A DNA stretch of 64,000 bases from positions 1-64,000 of the forward strand of contig JAFABV010000046.1 of assembly GCA_023425865.1 (NCBI GenBank), in the 5' to 3' direction. The notes below the pieces were generated by a model that saw nothing but the letters and a program-made list of their open reading frames with translations, did no database searches and had not been told where the DNA came from. The first letter of the stretch is position 1. Each line of letters opens with the position of its first letter. This DNA comes from Bacteroidota bacterium (GTDB taxonomy: Bacteria > Bacteroidota > Bacteroidia > Bacteroidales > Bacteroidaceae). Of the stretch, positions 42,011 to 51,545 are shown in pieces. The position numbers and the translations under genes are program-made.

Positions 42011-43963
42011 ATGGTAAAAATCACTTTTCCAGACGGTTCCGTGCGTGAATACGAGCAGGGAGTCACTGGTTTTCAAATCGCTGAGAGCATTTCGCCGGCT
42101 CTCGCCCGTGACGTTGTATCTTGCGGGGTCAATGGCGAAACAACCGAGCTGAACCGCCCCATCATGGCGGATGCCAGCGTTGTGTTCTACAAGTTTGAGG
42201 ACGAAGAGGGCAAGCACACCTTCTGGCACACATCAGCCCACTTGCTGGCCGAGGCACTGCAAGAGCTCTATCCCGGCATTCAGTTCGGCTTCGGCCCCGC
42301 CATCGAAAACGGCTTCTTCTATGACGTGATGCCGGCCGAGGGACAAACCATCTCTGAGAACGACTTCCCCAAAATTGAGGAGAAGATGCGCGAACTGGCC
42401 AAGAAAAACGAGGCCGTGGTGCGCCGAGAGGTGGGCAAGGCCGATGCCATCAAGGAGTTTACCGCCGACGGGCAGCAATATAAGGTGGAGCACATCAACC
42501 AGGACCTGGAAGACGGCACCATCTCTACATACACCATGGGCAATTTCACCGACCTCTGCCGTGGTCCGCACCTCGTGAGCACAGGTCTCATCAAGGCCAT
42601 CAAGATTACCAGCGTGGCCGGCGCCTTCTGGCGTGGCGACGCCAAGCGCGAGCAGATGACACGTATCTACGGTATCACCTTCCCCAAGAAGAAGATGCTC
42701 GACGAGTATCTCGTGATGCTTGAGGAGGCCAAGAAGCGCGACCACCGCAAGATAGGCAAGGAGATGGAGCTCTTCATGTTCTCCGACCGTGTGGGTAAGG
42801 GTCTGCCCATCTGGCTGCCCAAAGGCACACAGCTGCGCCTGCGTCTGCAGGAACTGCTGCGCCGACTGCTCAAGCCCTACAACTACCAGGAGGTAATCAC
42901 GCCGGGCATCGGTGGCAAGAACCTCTATATCACCTCGGGCCACTATGCCCACTACGGCAAGGATGCCTTCCAGCCCATCCACACCCCCGAGGAGGACGAG
43001 GAGTACATGCTCAAACCCATGAACTGCCCCCACCACTGCGAAATATACGCCCGCAAGCCCCGTTCGTACAAAGACCTGCCCCTGCGCATCGCAGAGTTTG
43101 GCACGGTGTTCCGCTATGAGAAGAGCGGCGAGCTGCACGGACTGACACGCGTGCGCACCTTCACCCAAGACGACGCACACATCTTCGTGCGCCCCGACCA
43201 GGTGAAGGCCGAGTTTGAAAACAACATCGACATCATCCAGAAGGTGTTCAAGGTGTTTGGCTTTGAAAACTACGAGGTGCAGATTTCTCTGCGCGACCCC
43301 AAAGACACCGAGAAGTATATCGGTTCGGCAGAAATATGGGAAGAGAGCCAGAACGCCATTCGTGAGGCCTGCAAGGAGAAGGGCATGGATGCCCGTGAGG
43401 AAGAGGGCGAGGCAGCATTCTACGGCCCCAAGCTCGACTTCATGGTGAAGGACGCCATCGGCCGCAAGTGGCAGTTGGGCACCATTCAGGTAGACTACAA
43501 CCTGCCGCAGCGCTTCAAGCTCGAATACACCGCCGAGGATAACAGCAAGAAGGTGCCCGTGATGGTTCACCGCGCCCCCTTCGGCTCACTCGAGCGCTTT
43601 ACCGCCGTGCTCATCGAGCACACCGCCGGCCACTTCCCCCTGTGGCTCACGCCCGACCAGGTGGCCATCCTGCCCATCTCGGAGAAGTATAACGACTATG
43701 CCGCCGAGGTGCGCAAATATCTCGACGCGCAAGACATTCGCGCCTACATCGACGACCGCAACGAGAAAATTGGCCGCAAGATACGCGACAACGAGCTCAA
43801 GCGCGTGCCTTACATGATTGTTGTGGGTGAGAAGGAGGCTGCCGAAGGCCTCGTGTCGATGCGTAAGCAGGGCGGTGGCGAGCAGGCCACCATGCCCATG
43901 ACCGAGTTTGCCCAGCGCATCAAAGATGAGGTGGCCGAGCAGCTCAAGGAAATCGACAACTGA
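42011..43963 (+). CDS. thrS: Threonyl-tRNA synthetase
   Basis: Class II synthetase charging tRNA-Thr. In order: N-terminal TGS domain (MVKITFPDGSVREY), editing domain (HTSAHLLAEALQELYPG and a later CRGPHL), catalytic core with MNCPHHCEIY, FRYEKSGELHGLTRVRTFTQ (motif 2) and HRAPFGSLERF (motif 3), and a C-terminal anticodon-binding domain. The length of 650 residues fits. Start chosen by TGS alignment and promoter position. The usual downstream neighbours infC, rpmI and rplT are missing here. Confidence 0.97.
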   Translation: MVKITFPDGSVREYEQGVTGFQIAESISPALARDVVSCGVNGETTELNRPIMADASVVFYKFEDEEGKHTFWHTSAHLLAEALQELYPGIQFGFGPAIENGFFYDVMPAEGQTISENDFPKIEEKMRELAKKNEAVVRREVGKADAIKEFTADGQQYKVEHINQDLEDGTISTYTMGNFTDLCRGPHLVSTGLIKAIKITSVAGAFWRGDAKREQMTRIYGITFPKKKMLDEYLVMLEEAKKRDHRKIGKEMELFMFSDRVGKGLPIWLPKGTQLRLRLQELLRRLLKPYNYQEVITPGIGGKNLYITSGHYAHYGKDAFQPIHTPEEDEEYMLKPMNCPHHCEIYARKPRSYKDLPLRIAEFGTVFRYEKSGELHGLTRVRTFTQDDAHIFVRPDQVKAEFENNIDIIQKVFKVFGFENYEVQISLRDPKDTEKYIGSAEIWEESQNAIREACKEKGMDAREEEGEAAFYGPKLDFMVKDAIGRKWQLGTIQVDYNLPQRFKLEYTAEDNSKKVPVMVHRAPFGSLERFTAVLIEHTAGHFPLWLTPDQVAILPISEKYNDYAAEVRKYLDAQDIRAYIDDRNEKIGRKIRDNELKRVPYMIVVGEKEAAEGLVSMRKQGGGEQATMPMTEFAQRIKDEVAEQLKEIDN

Positions 43964-43994
43964 TCAGCGGTATCATTACATTTTTCTATATGGT

Positions 43995-44017
43995 GAGCCC
44001 GGTATTCTGCCGGGCTT
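43995..44017 (+). terminator. Stem-loop after thrS
   Basis: GAGCCCGG and CCGGGCTT pair around a 7-base loop shortly after the stop; the T-tract is poor (ACTCATTTATTT). Confidence 0.5.
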
Positions 44018-44126
44018 ACTCATTTATTTCCTGTTTAACTTTTCATTTAAGATGTAAGGGAAATACAGATACAACATAAAAGCGTACATAAAAGCGAAAC
44101 AAATCTCATAGCAAGTAGCTATAAAC

Positions 44127-44159
44127 TTTGGAGAACGTCCCCAAATTATTTATCTTTGT
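44127..44159 (+). promoter_or_regulatory. Promoter of restriction-modification operon
   Basis: TTTG (44127-44130), a 20-bp spacer, then TATCTTTGT (44151-44159): the best-spaced Bacteroidetes promoter in the window. Transcription from about 44166 rules out the in-frame start at 44128 and supports ATG 44194. Confidence 0.75.
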
Positions 44160-44193
44160 CACTGATGACACCATCTTTTCAAAGAAAACTGTT

Positions 44194-45303
44194 ATGTTAT
44201 ATACAACTCATCAGATATACAATTTACCATCTCAGGACTTGACTCAAATAGAAGCGAACAGCATCGATTTAGTCGTCACCTCTCCGCCATATCCCATGAT
44301 TGAGATGTGGGATGAAATGTTTGCATTACAAAACCCAGCTGTTAAAAGTTTTTTATCAAGTGATCCGGCAATTGCTTTTGAGTTGATGCACCAAGAAATA
44401 GATAAAGTATGGAGAGAATGCTTTAGACTGCTGAAGGACGGTGGATTGCTATGTATCAACATCGGTGACGCAACACGCACAATCAACAAAAAATTCCAGC
44501 TTTTTAATAACCACACGAGAATCGTAAAAGCCTGTTTAGAGATAGGTTTTACAAATCTACCTAATATTATTTGGCGCAAACAAACCAACGCACCTAATAA
44601 GTTTATGGGGAGTGGCATGTTACCCGGAGGAGCATATGTAACCCTTGAACATGAATGGATTCTGATATTTAGAAAATGTGGGAAACGAAACTATAAAGCT
44701 GCGGCTGACAAACTTATAAGAAGGCAAAGTGCTTTTTTCTGGGAAGAAAGAAACAAATGGTTTTCTGATATTTGGGACGTTAAGGGTACAAAACAAAAAA
44801 TCAGAAATACTCAAAGCCGAGAGCGCAACGCCTCATTCCCCCTTGAGATACCTTTCCGTCTGATTGGTATGTATTCCCAAAAGGGAGATACCATACTCGA
44901 CCCGTTTTACGGCTTGGGAACTACCACGATTGCAGCCATGATATTGCAGCGCAATAGTATTGGAGTGGAGATTGACACGAATTTATTGCCTTCTATAAAA
45001 GAGAACATTGAAGGCATGACACCCGAAACGATGAATCAACTGATTTACCAGCGTTATTGCAATCACTTGAAATTTATACAAGAGAGAACACGTGAAGGCA
45101 AAAAGACTAAATACTATAATAAATATTTAGACTGTAAAGTAATAACGTCACAAGAAACAGACATGGTTTTTAGTTATTTAGAAAAGGTGAATAGACTCGA
45201 AAGTGATACATTAGCTTATGAATGTCAATATTGTAAAGACATTGCAATACCTGAGTTTGAAACAACCAATCGTGGGACCCGCTTTTATAAAATGGTAAAA
45301 TGA
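44194..45303 (+). CDS. DNA methyltransferase 1 of RM system
   Basis: A 369-residue SAM-dependent methylase of the N4-cytosine/N6-adenine beta class: catalytic motif TSPPY (VVTSPPYPM, about residue 30) precedes the SAM-binding motif LDPFYGLGTTTIAAM (about 235). SPPY is commonest in N4-cytosine enzymes. A cysteine pair (CQYCKD) near the C-terminus could be a small metal site. AT-rich codon use unlike neighbours points to acquisition by transfer. It overlaps the second methylase by 4 bp. Confidence 0.88.
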   Translation: MLYTTHQIYNLPSQDLTQIEANSIDLVVTSPPYPMIEMWDEMFALQNPAVKSFLSSDPAIAFELMHQEIDKVWRECFRLLKDGGLLCINIGDATRTINKKFQLFNNHTRIVKACLEIGFTNLPNIIWRKQTNAPNKFMGSGMLPGGAYVTLEHEWILIFRKCGKRNYKAAADKLIRRQSAFFWEERNKWFSDIWDVKGTKQKIRNTQSRERNASFPLEIPFRLIGMYSQKGDTILDPFYGLGTTTIAAMILQRNSIGVEIDTNLLPSIKENIEGMTPETMNQLIYQRYCNHLKFIQERTREGKKTKYYNKYLDCKVITSQETDMVFSYLEKVNRLESDTLAYECQYCKDIAIPEFETTNRGTRFYKMVK

Positions 45304-46625
45304 AGACAACTCACACCCTTGTACATGGAGATAGCCGGAAAATGTCATTACTCAAAAATGATTCTGTTCAGCTTATAGTCACATCTCCACCCTATTGGCA
45401 ATTAAAAGATTATGGAGTCAAAAGTCAGATTGGATTCTATGACACATACGAGGAATATATCAATAATCTAAACATTGTGTGGAAAGAATGTCATCGTGTC
45501 TTAGCTTCGGGCTGCAGGCTATGCATTAACATTGGCGACCAATTTGCAAGGTCTGCATATTATGGTAGATACAAAGTCGTTCCTATTCACACTGAAATTA
45601 TTCGCTTCTGCGAAACCATTGGATTTGATTACATGGGTAGCATAATCTGGCAAAAACAGACAAATACGCGTCCTTCTGGAGGTCAAAAAGTAATGGGCTC
45701 TTATCCATACCCACGAGGGGGAATCGTGAAGATGGACTATGAATATATCTTATTATTCAAAAAAACAGGCAAATCTCCTGCTGTATCACAATATAGACGA
45801 GAAAAATCTGCACTTACTAACGAAGAATGGAACGAACTCTTTACATCCCATTGGATAATATCAGGTGCAAGACAAAATGAACACGCTGCGGTATTCCCTG
45901 AAGAAATTCCATTACGTCTTATTAAGATGTTCTCTTTTATAGGTGACACTGTACTTGATCCGTTTATGGGGAGCGGTACTACCGCGTTGGCTGCATTTCA
46001 TCTCGGACGCAAGTCCATAGGATACGAAATTAACCCTGACTACAGGCGTTACTACGAGAAAAAACTGGAATGCGACACAGGCTTATTCACCCAGTTTTAT
46101 GAAGATCTTTCTACATTTGACATCAACGTACTTCGTAGCCAATTACCTTATAGATTCATCGATGTTTGTAAGCTAACATCTCCCATCGGCCTCAAAAAGA
46201 ACACAAATGAAGAAGTGGAAAAGAAAACGGAGAAAGTTTATGGAGAAGATACTGTTCTTGTCAACCATGCTCGCAATGAGTTGAGGGAAATGATGATTGA
46301 AAAGGGAATATGCTATCTGAGAGCCGGAGAAAGCAAAGGATCGGTACTTGTCACACCTGGATTCGAGCGAATGCAATATGTTCTACTCCATACAGCGGGT
46401 AAACATGCCCAATTATTTCGATTAAAATCAAGGGGTACATTTCAACTATGGTCTCGTGAGACACTTGAAACCTATGGCTTTCACCCACATCATGCAATGT
46501 ATTACGTTGTCTTACATTTCAATCCTACACATCCCATAGACATTGATAGCTGCCCAAATCTCATCGAGAATGGCAGTACATTTACTGCAAGAATCAAATC
46601 AATTAAAGAATTTATTAATAACTAA
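45300..46625 (+). CDS. DNA methyltransferase 2 of RM system
   Basis: A 441-residue beta-class methylase: TSPPYWQLKDYG near residue 30 and LDPFMGSGTTALAAFHLGRK near 220, again the N4-cytosine-type SPPY. About 150 extra C-terminal residues (from VNHARNELREMMIEKG on) have no recognised motif and may be the target-recognition or a dimer domain. ATGA coupling to the first methylase and a 6-bp gap to the nuclease make one operon. Confidence 0.88.
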   Translation: MKTTHTLVHGDSRKMSLLKNDSVQLIVTSPPYWQLKDYGVKSQIGFYDTYEEYINNLNIVWKECHRVLASGCRLCINIGDQFARSAYYGRYKVVPIHTEIIRFCETIGFDYMGSIIWQKQTNTRPSGGQKVMGSYPYPRGGIVKMDYEYILLFKKTGKSPAVSQYRREKSALTNEEWNELFTSHWIISGARQNEHAAVFPEEIPLRLIKMFSFIGDTVLDPFMGSGTTALAAFHLGRKSIGYEINPDYRRYYEKKLECDTGLFTQFYEDLSTFDINVLRSQLPYRFIDVCKLTSPIGLKKNTNEEVEKKTEKVYGEDTVLVNHARNELREMMIEKGICYLRAGESKGSVLVTPGFERMQYVLLHTAGKHAQLFRLKSRGTFQLWSRETLETYGFHPHHAMYYVVLHFNPTHPIDIDSCPNLIENGSTFTARIKSIKEFINN

Positions 46626-46631
46626 GACCCA

Positions 46632-47327
46632 ATGGAAAAATTTTCAATGGACTTCGGCAAAAAAGAGCATGTTCTCAATTATGCTTGCCAACTGTATCAA
46701 CTCTCACGCCCCAACAAGGTTGGAGCAGTGATGGCCCTGATAAGAGACTGTCAACCCAATAGTATTGAACAATGGGAAAACTGGTATTTTGAAAATGCCT
46801 ATACTTCCACAAAAAATCCTGCCAAATCCACTAAAGTGACCCATGAAAGCCTTGTTGAACTTGGCGAGCGCTTATTCAATAAGATTCAGGAGTTTGTCAT
46901 CCCAGATTGGGAAGAAGCATTCCGTCAGCTAACCCTGCAAGATTGTATAGACTATGTGTACAATGTCACAATTAACCGAACCTACGATGGCTATATTCGT
47001 GAGAAATCTGTCGTAAATGATAATCTGGCCAAGAAGTTTAAAAATGTAGTTTTTGAAGAGAGTGACCCAGAGTTAGACCATGCTGGAGATATTGACTATG
47101 TAGCAAAAGTCGGTAAATATCAATTTGGTATTCAGATTAAACCTGTAACTGCCAATGCCAATTTTGGGGGATATTCATTATCAGAAAGAATGAAGGCCAG
47201 CTTTGAAGAGTTCACTGAAAAATATGGTGGCAAGGTGTTTATCGTCTATAGCCAGAAAGAAGCCATTGCTAATCCAAACATTATAGAAGAGATCGAGAAG
47301 GAAATTGTTCGCTTAAGAGCACTGTAA
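46632..47327 (+). CDS. MjaI-family type II restriction endonuclease
   Basis: A 231-residue protein resembling the MjaI restriction nuclease family (PF09568), whose founder cuts CTAG. A PD-(D/E)xK-type core can be proposed: DHAGDIDYVAKVG supplies acidic residues and FGIQIKP the Q-x-K variant, with glutamates in KASFEEFTEKYGG. It lies last in the operon after both methylases, an order that lets methylation precede cutting. The family call rests on pattern memory, so the site is uncertain. Confidence 0.72.
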   Translation: MEKFSMDFGKKEHVLNYACQLYQLSRPNKVGAVMALIRDCQPNSIEQWENWYFENAYTSTKNPAKSTKVTHESLVELGERLFNKIQEFVIPDWEEAFRQLTLQDCIDYVYNVTINRTYDGYIREKSVVNDNLAKKFKNVVFEESDPELDHAGDIDYVAKVGKYQFGIQIKPVTANANFGGYSLSERMKASFEEFTEKYGGKVFIVYSQKEAIANPNIIEEIEKEIVRLRAL

Positions 47328-47362
47328 TTATCAATTTCCATTCCTTCATTTTTATACAATAA

Positions 47363-47397
47363 AATCCCAATCACCATTTAATTTGGCAATTGGGATT
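47363..47397. terminator. Bidirectional terminator, RM operon and typA
   Basis: AATCCCAA and TTGGGATT pair around a 19-base loop between two convergent genes. T-rich DNA on both sides is only moderate. Confidence 0.55.
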
Positions 47398-47427
47398 CTA
47401 CTGTATAATAATCTAAGGTGTGGACGC

Positions 47428-49230
47428 CTACTCTTTATTAAAGCGCTTACGCTCGTTGTGGTCGAGGTAGATTTTACGCATGCGCATGTTGAGCGGTGTT
47501 ACCTCTACGTACTCGTCGCCTTGGATATACTCTAGACATTCCTCCAGACTCATGACGGTCTTGGGGATGACGCGGGCCTTCTCATCGGAACCCGACGCAC
47601 GCACGTTGGTGAGCTGCTTGGCCTTGGTGACATTCACCACCAGGTCGTTGTCGTGTACGTGCTCACCGATCACCTGTCCGTAGTACACATCTTCACCCGG
47701 ATCGATGAAGAACTTACCGCGGTCTTGCAGCTTGTCGATGGAATAAGCGAAGGCCGTACCTGTCTCAAGGGCAATCATCGAACCGTTGGTGCGTCGCACA
47801 ATCTCGCCCTTGTAAGGCTGGTACTCCTTGTAGCGGTGAGCCATGATGGCTTCACCCTGACTGGCTGTGAGCACATTGGTACGCAGACCGATGATACCTC
47901 GTGAGGGGATGTCGAAGGTGATGTTCACACGGTCGCCCTCGGTATCCATACCCGTGAGCTCGCCCTTACGGCGTGTCACCATGTCAACCATCTTGCTCGA
48001 ATAATCCTGCGGAACGTTGATGTCGAGCTCCTCGATAGGCTCGCACTTTCTGCCGTCGATGTCTTTGTAGATTACCTGTGGCTGTCCCACCTGCAACTCA
48101 AAGCCCTCGCGTCGCATGGTCTCCACGAGCACAGAGAGGTGGAGCACGCCACGACCACTGACAATCCACTTATCGGTGGAATCCTCTACGGGCGTGACAC
48201 GCAGGGCAAGGTTCTTCTCTAATTCGCGCTGCAGACGCTCGCCGATTTGGCGTGAGGTGCAGAATTTGCCCTCTTTGCCGAAGAAGGGAGAGTCGTTGAT
48301 GGTGAAGAGCATACTCATCGTAGGCTCATCAACAGCGATGGGAGGCAGCGGTTCGGGGTTCTCAAAGTCAGCGATGGTATCGCCAATCTCAAACCGCTCA
48401 AGACCGATGACGGCACAGATGTCGCCACTCGCCACCTCTGGACAGCGCTTGTGGCCGATGCCCTCGAAAGTATGCAACTCCTTGATCTTGGTCTTTTCCT
48501 GTGTACCGTCGCGATGGCAAACGGTGATGTTCATGCCGTCGCGGAGCACGCCACGGTGTACGCGTCCCACGGCAATACGTCCAGTGTACTTGCTGTAGTC
48601 GAGTGACGTGATGAGCAACTGCGGAGTGCCATCGATGTGCTTCGGGGCAGGGATACGCTCCACGATCTCGTCGAGCAGGTAGTCGATGTTATCGGTGGGG
48701 CTGTTGAAGTCGGCGCTCATCCACCCGTTCTTGGCCGAGCCATAGACTACGGGGAAGTCGAGCTGCTCCTCTGTGGCATTGAGATCACACATCAGGTCGA
48801 ACACCATCTCGTAGACAGCCTCCGGCCGACAGTTGGGTTTGTCAACCTTGTTCACCACCACGATAGGCTTCAGACCAATTTGCAGAGCCTTCTGCAGCAC
48901 AAAGCGCGTCTGGGGCATGGGGCCCTCGAAGGCATCGACAAGCAGCAAGCAGCCATCGGCCATGTTGAGCACGCGCTCCACTTCACCACCAAAATCAGAG
49001 TGACCCGGGGTATCGAGAATGTTTATCTTGACTCCTATCCACTGTATAGAAACGTTCTTTGACAGAATGGTTATCCCACGCTCGCGCTCCAAATCATTGG
49101 CGTCGAGCACTTCTCCGCTGTTATCCTGGCCGTCACGGAACAGTTTGCCAGCGAGCATCATCTTATCAACCAGGGTAGTTTTACCATGGTCAACGTGCGC
49201 AATAACTGCGATGTTACGAATGTCTTGCAT
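47428..49230 (-). CDS. typA: Ribosome-associated GTPase TypA/BipA
   Basis: Translation-factor GTPase involved in ribosome assembly and stress. G1 is AHVDHGKTT (about 10-18), G3 DTPGHSDFGGEV (about 74), G4 NKVDKPN (about 130), followed by EF-G-like domains II, III and V and the BipA-specific C-terminal domain. The length of 600 residues is typical. A -7 box lies 35 bp upstream. Confidence 0.97.
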   Translation of the reverse strand: MQDIRNIAVIAHVDHGKTTLVDKMMLAGKLFRDGQDNSGEVLDANDLERERGITILSKNVSIQWIGVKINILDTPGHSDFGGEVERVLNMADGCLLLVDAFEGPMPQTRFVLQKALQIGLKPIVVVNKVDKPNCRPEAVYEMVFDLMCDLNATEEQLDFPVVYGSAKNGWMSADFNSPTDNIDYLLDEIVERIPAPKHIDGTPQLLITSLDYSKYTGRIAVGRVHRGVLRDGMNITVCHRDGTQEKTKIKELHTFEGIGHKRCPEVASGDICAVIGLERFEIGDTIADFENPEPLPPIAVDEPTMSMLFTINDSPFFGKEGKFCTSRQIGERLQRELEKNLALRVTPVEDSTDKWIVSGRGVLHLSVLVETMRREGFELQVGQPQVIYKDIDGRKCEPIEELDINVPQDYSSKMVDMVTRRKGELTGMDTEGDRVNITFDIPSRGIIGLRTNVLTASQGEAIMAHRYKEYQPYKGEIVRRTNGSMIALETGTAFAYSIDKLQDRGKFFIDPGEDVYYGQVIGEHVHDNDLVVNVTKAKQLTNVRASGSDEKARVIPKTVMSLEECLEYIQGDEYVEVTPLNMRMRKIYLDHNERKRFNKE

Positions 49231-49264
49231 TGATTTACCTTAAATATTTTGGTACTAATATGCT

Positions 49265-49273
49265 GCAAAATTA
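49265..49273 (-). promoter_or_regulatory. -7 box for typA
   Basis: TAATTTTGC on the minus strand, about 35 bp before the typA ATG, divergent from rpsO. Confidence 0.55.
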
Positions 49274-49316
49274 CAAAAAAAATAGCAGAACCGTGGGATG
49301 TTTGAAATGTTTTTAG

Positions 49317-49325
49317 TAACTTTGC
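49317..49325 (+). promoter_or_regulatory. -7 box for rpsO
   Basis: TAACTTTGC, giving a leader of about 105 bases before rpsO, long enough for S15 autoregulation. Confidence 0.6.
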
Positions 49326-49436
49326 ACCGCATTTTCGGAAAATCCGATGCATTCGATGCCGCCGCTGTTGTGATTAAGGCAGTGAGGCGACAGAAGGATG
49401 TAATGATGCGACAAACATTAATCAACAAACCACAAC

Positions 49437-49706
49437 ATGTATCTCAACAAAGAAAAGAAGACTGAGATTTTCGGCCAGTATGGCAAGTCAGCCACCGACA
49501 CCGGTTCTGCAGAGAGCCAGATTGCACTGTTCACCTATCGTATCGCCCACTTGACCGAGCACGTGAAGGCCAACCACAAGGACTTCGTGACCACTCGTTC
49601 ACTGACTCAGCTCGTAGGTAAGCGTCGTGCCCTGCTCGACTATCTGAAGGATCGCGACATCACTCGCTATCGCGCCATCATCAAGGCTCTGGGTCTGCGT
49701 AAGTAA
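49437..49706 (+). CDS. rpsO: Ribosomal protein S15
   Basis: Small-subunit protein binding 16S rRNA at an early assembly step. The conserved four-helix core is clear: YGKSATDTGSAESQIALFTY, LTEHVKANHKDF and KRRALLDYLKDRDITRY. The length of 89 residues is exact for the family. Own promoter and strong terminator make it a single-gene unit; a long leader may hold the S15 autoregulatory site, though I did not identify one. Confidence 0.98.
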   Translation: MYLNKEKKTEIFGQYGKSATDTGSAESQIALFTYRIAHLTEHVKANHKDFVTTRSLTQLVGKRRALLDYLKDRDITRYRAIIKALGLRK

Positions 49707-49730
49707 TCGCCACAGCCTGAGGCAAAATAT

Positions 49731-49770
49731 ACAGCCGTGCACGGTATATCCGCTGCACGGCTGTTTTTTT
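49731..49770 (+). terminator. Terminator of rpsO
   Basis: ACAGCCGTGCA and TGCACGGCTGT form an 11-bp perfect stem followed by seven T. Confidence 0.92.
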
Positions 49771-49886
49771 GCCTAACCTCTGATGCGAGGGTATAGAAAC
49801 TGTTTCTCAGTAGTAAAGGGGGCACGAAGCGGCGGATAACGCTGCCGCCGCAGGCTCTCCCCCACAGGTGGGTTTACTGTATGAGC

Positions 49887-50315
49887 CTAAGCCCGATGGC
49901 TTCGCTCGTGCCAAATCTCCTTCAACGGTTGCATCACGAAATCGCGCTGCTCCATCAGGGGATGGGGGATATGGAGTTCGGGTTCATCCACCACCCAGTC
50001 ATCGTAGAGCAGGATGTCGATATCGATGACACGGTCGTGGTATTGTCCGCCCACCGACTTCCCCGTTCGTCCCAACTCGCGCTCAATGCCTTGCGTGAGC
50101 CGCAGCACCTCTTCGGGAGAGCGTGTGGTGAGACAGCAAACGCAAGCATTGATAAACATATTGGGTGAGGAGAAGCCCCAAGGGGCGGTCTCATACAGTG
50201 ACGACTGCTTTGTCACCTCGCCTACCCGCTCGTCGAGCAGCGCTATGGCCTTATGTATGGTCTGCTTGCGGTTGCCGATATTAGAGCCGAGGCTCAGATA
50301 TATTTGGTGTGTCAT
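49887..50315 (-). CDS. folK: 6-hydroxymethyl-dihydropterin pyrophosphokinase
   Basis: Folate-pathway enzyme transferring pyrophosphate from ATP. Motifs: YLSLGSNIGNR, SSLYETAPWGF, ELGRTGKSVGGQYHDRVIDI and DILLYDD, then IPHPLMEQRDFV. The length of 142 residues is typical. It trails queA by 18 bp on the same strand and is last of a run of up to seven minus-strand genes (ftsX to folK). Confidence 0.95.
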   Translation of the reverse strand: MTHQIYLSLGSNIGNRKQTIHKAIALLDERVGEVTKQSSLYETAPWGFSSPNMFINACVCCLTTRSPEEVLRLTQGIERELGRTGKSVGGQYHDRVIDIDILLYDDWVVDEPELHIPHPLMEQRDFVMQPLKEIWHERSHRA

Positions 50316-50333
50316 GAAAACGGGCGCGACCGG

Positions 50334-51527
50334 TTAGTCGACAATCAACAGACTGTCGCCAAAGCAGCCAAACATATAACCATGACTCACGGCGAGGTCA
50401 TAACACTTCATCACATTGTCGTAGCCGCCAAAGGCCGCAGTCGACATCATGAGCGTAGACTCCGGGTGATAGAAATTGGCCACCATAGAGTCAGCCAACC
50501 CGAAATCGTAGGGCGGGAAGATAAACTTGCTCGTCCACCCGTCATACTCCTTGAGCAGACCGTCGGTGCCCACGGCCGTCTCGGTGGCTTTCACCACGCT
50601 GGTACCCACGGCGCAAACCCGATGGCCTGCCTGCTTGGTGGCGTTGACCAGGTCGCAGGCCTCCTTACCAATGATCATCTGCTCAGAATCCATCTTATGC
50701 TTCGTCAGGTCTTCCACCTCGATGGGAGAGAAATTGCCCAAGCCGCAATGCAGGGTGATAAAGGCTGTATTGATTCCATTGATCTCCATGCGCTTCATCA
50801 GCTCACGACTGAAATGCAGTCCGGTGGCCGGAGCAGTGACAGCACCCTCGTTCTTGGCAAAGATGCACTGGAAATCTGTCATATCCTCGGCCGTGGCATG
50901 AGAATGTACATGCATATTGGCCATCGTGGGATCGGCCTCACGCCCGTTGAGAATGTATACGGGCAGCGGTGCCTCGCCTAAAGAGAAAAGCTCCTGTTTG
51001 AACTGGTCGTGCGGACAGTCGTAGAGAAACCGCAGCGAACGGCCACGACTGGTGGTGTTGTCGTAGACCTCAGCCACCATGGTACCCACCTCGTCGAAAA
51101 AGAGCTTGTTGCCGATACGAATCTTGCGGGCGGGTTCGACAAGGACATCCCAAAGGTGAGTCTCCTCATTGAGTTCGCGCAAGATAAACACCTCGATCTT
51201 GGCATCGGTCTTCTCCTTTGTGCCGTAGAGGCGGGCAGGAAACACCTTCGTGTCATTGAGAATGAAGGTATCGCCCTCATCAAAATAGTCGAGTATATTG
51301 CGGAAATCGAGGTATTCACCCTCTACAGGGTTGCCTTTCTTGTCTTTCTTAAACAGTTCAATCTCGCCCGTGGTACGATGTAGCACCATCAGGCGCGCCT
51401 CGTCGGGGCGGGTAACGCGGAACGACGACTTGGTGCCGTCGTCTTCAGTAAACTCGCGTACAAAGCTATGGGGATAAAGCGCCACCTGAGCCTCAGGCAG
51501 CTTGAATCGGAATTGTGATAACTTCAT
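50334..51527 (-). CDS. queA: tRNA preQ1 ribosyltransferase-isomerase QueA
   Basis: Makes epoxyqueuosine in tRNA anticodons from preQ1 using SAM as ribosyl donor. Motifs: LNDTKVFPARLYG, the VEPARKIRIG stretch, APLPVYI, and PATGLHFSRELM plus TLHCGLGNFSPI. At 397 residues it is longer than E. coli QueA, owing to short insertions near the N-terminus. It lies 18 bp downstream of truB, another tRNA-modification gene. Confidence 0.95.
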   Translation of the reverse strand: MKLSQFRFKLPEAQVALYPHSFVREFTEDDGTKSSFRVTRPDEARLMVLHRTTGEIELFKKDKKGNPVEGEYLDFRNILDYFDEGDTFILNDTKVFPARLYGTKEKTDAKIEVFILRELNEETHLWDVLVEPARKIRIGNKLFFDEVGTMVAEVYDNTTSRGRSLRFLYDCPHDQFKQELFSLGEAPLPVYILNGREADPTMANMHVHSHATAEDMTDFQCIFAKNEGAVTAPATGLHFSRELMKRMEINGINTAFITLHCGLGNFSPIEVEDLTKHKMDSEQMIIGKEACDLVNATKQAGHRVCAVGTSVVKATETAVGTDGLLKEYDGWTSKFIFPPYDFGLADSMVANFYHPESTLMMSTAAFGGYDNVMKCYDLAVSHGYMFGCFGDSLLIVD

Positions 51528-51545
51528 ATCCTTAATTGTTTTCTA

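Noticed and set aside
42233..43570. A 445-codon minus-strand frame opposite thrS
   Set aside because: Shadow of thrS; codon-mirrored leucine/valine/histidine-rich composition.
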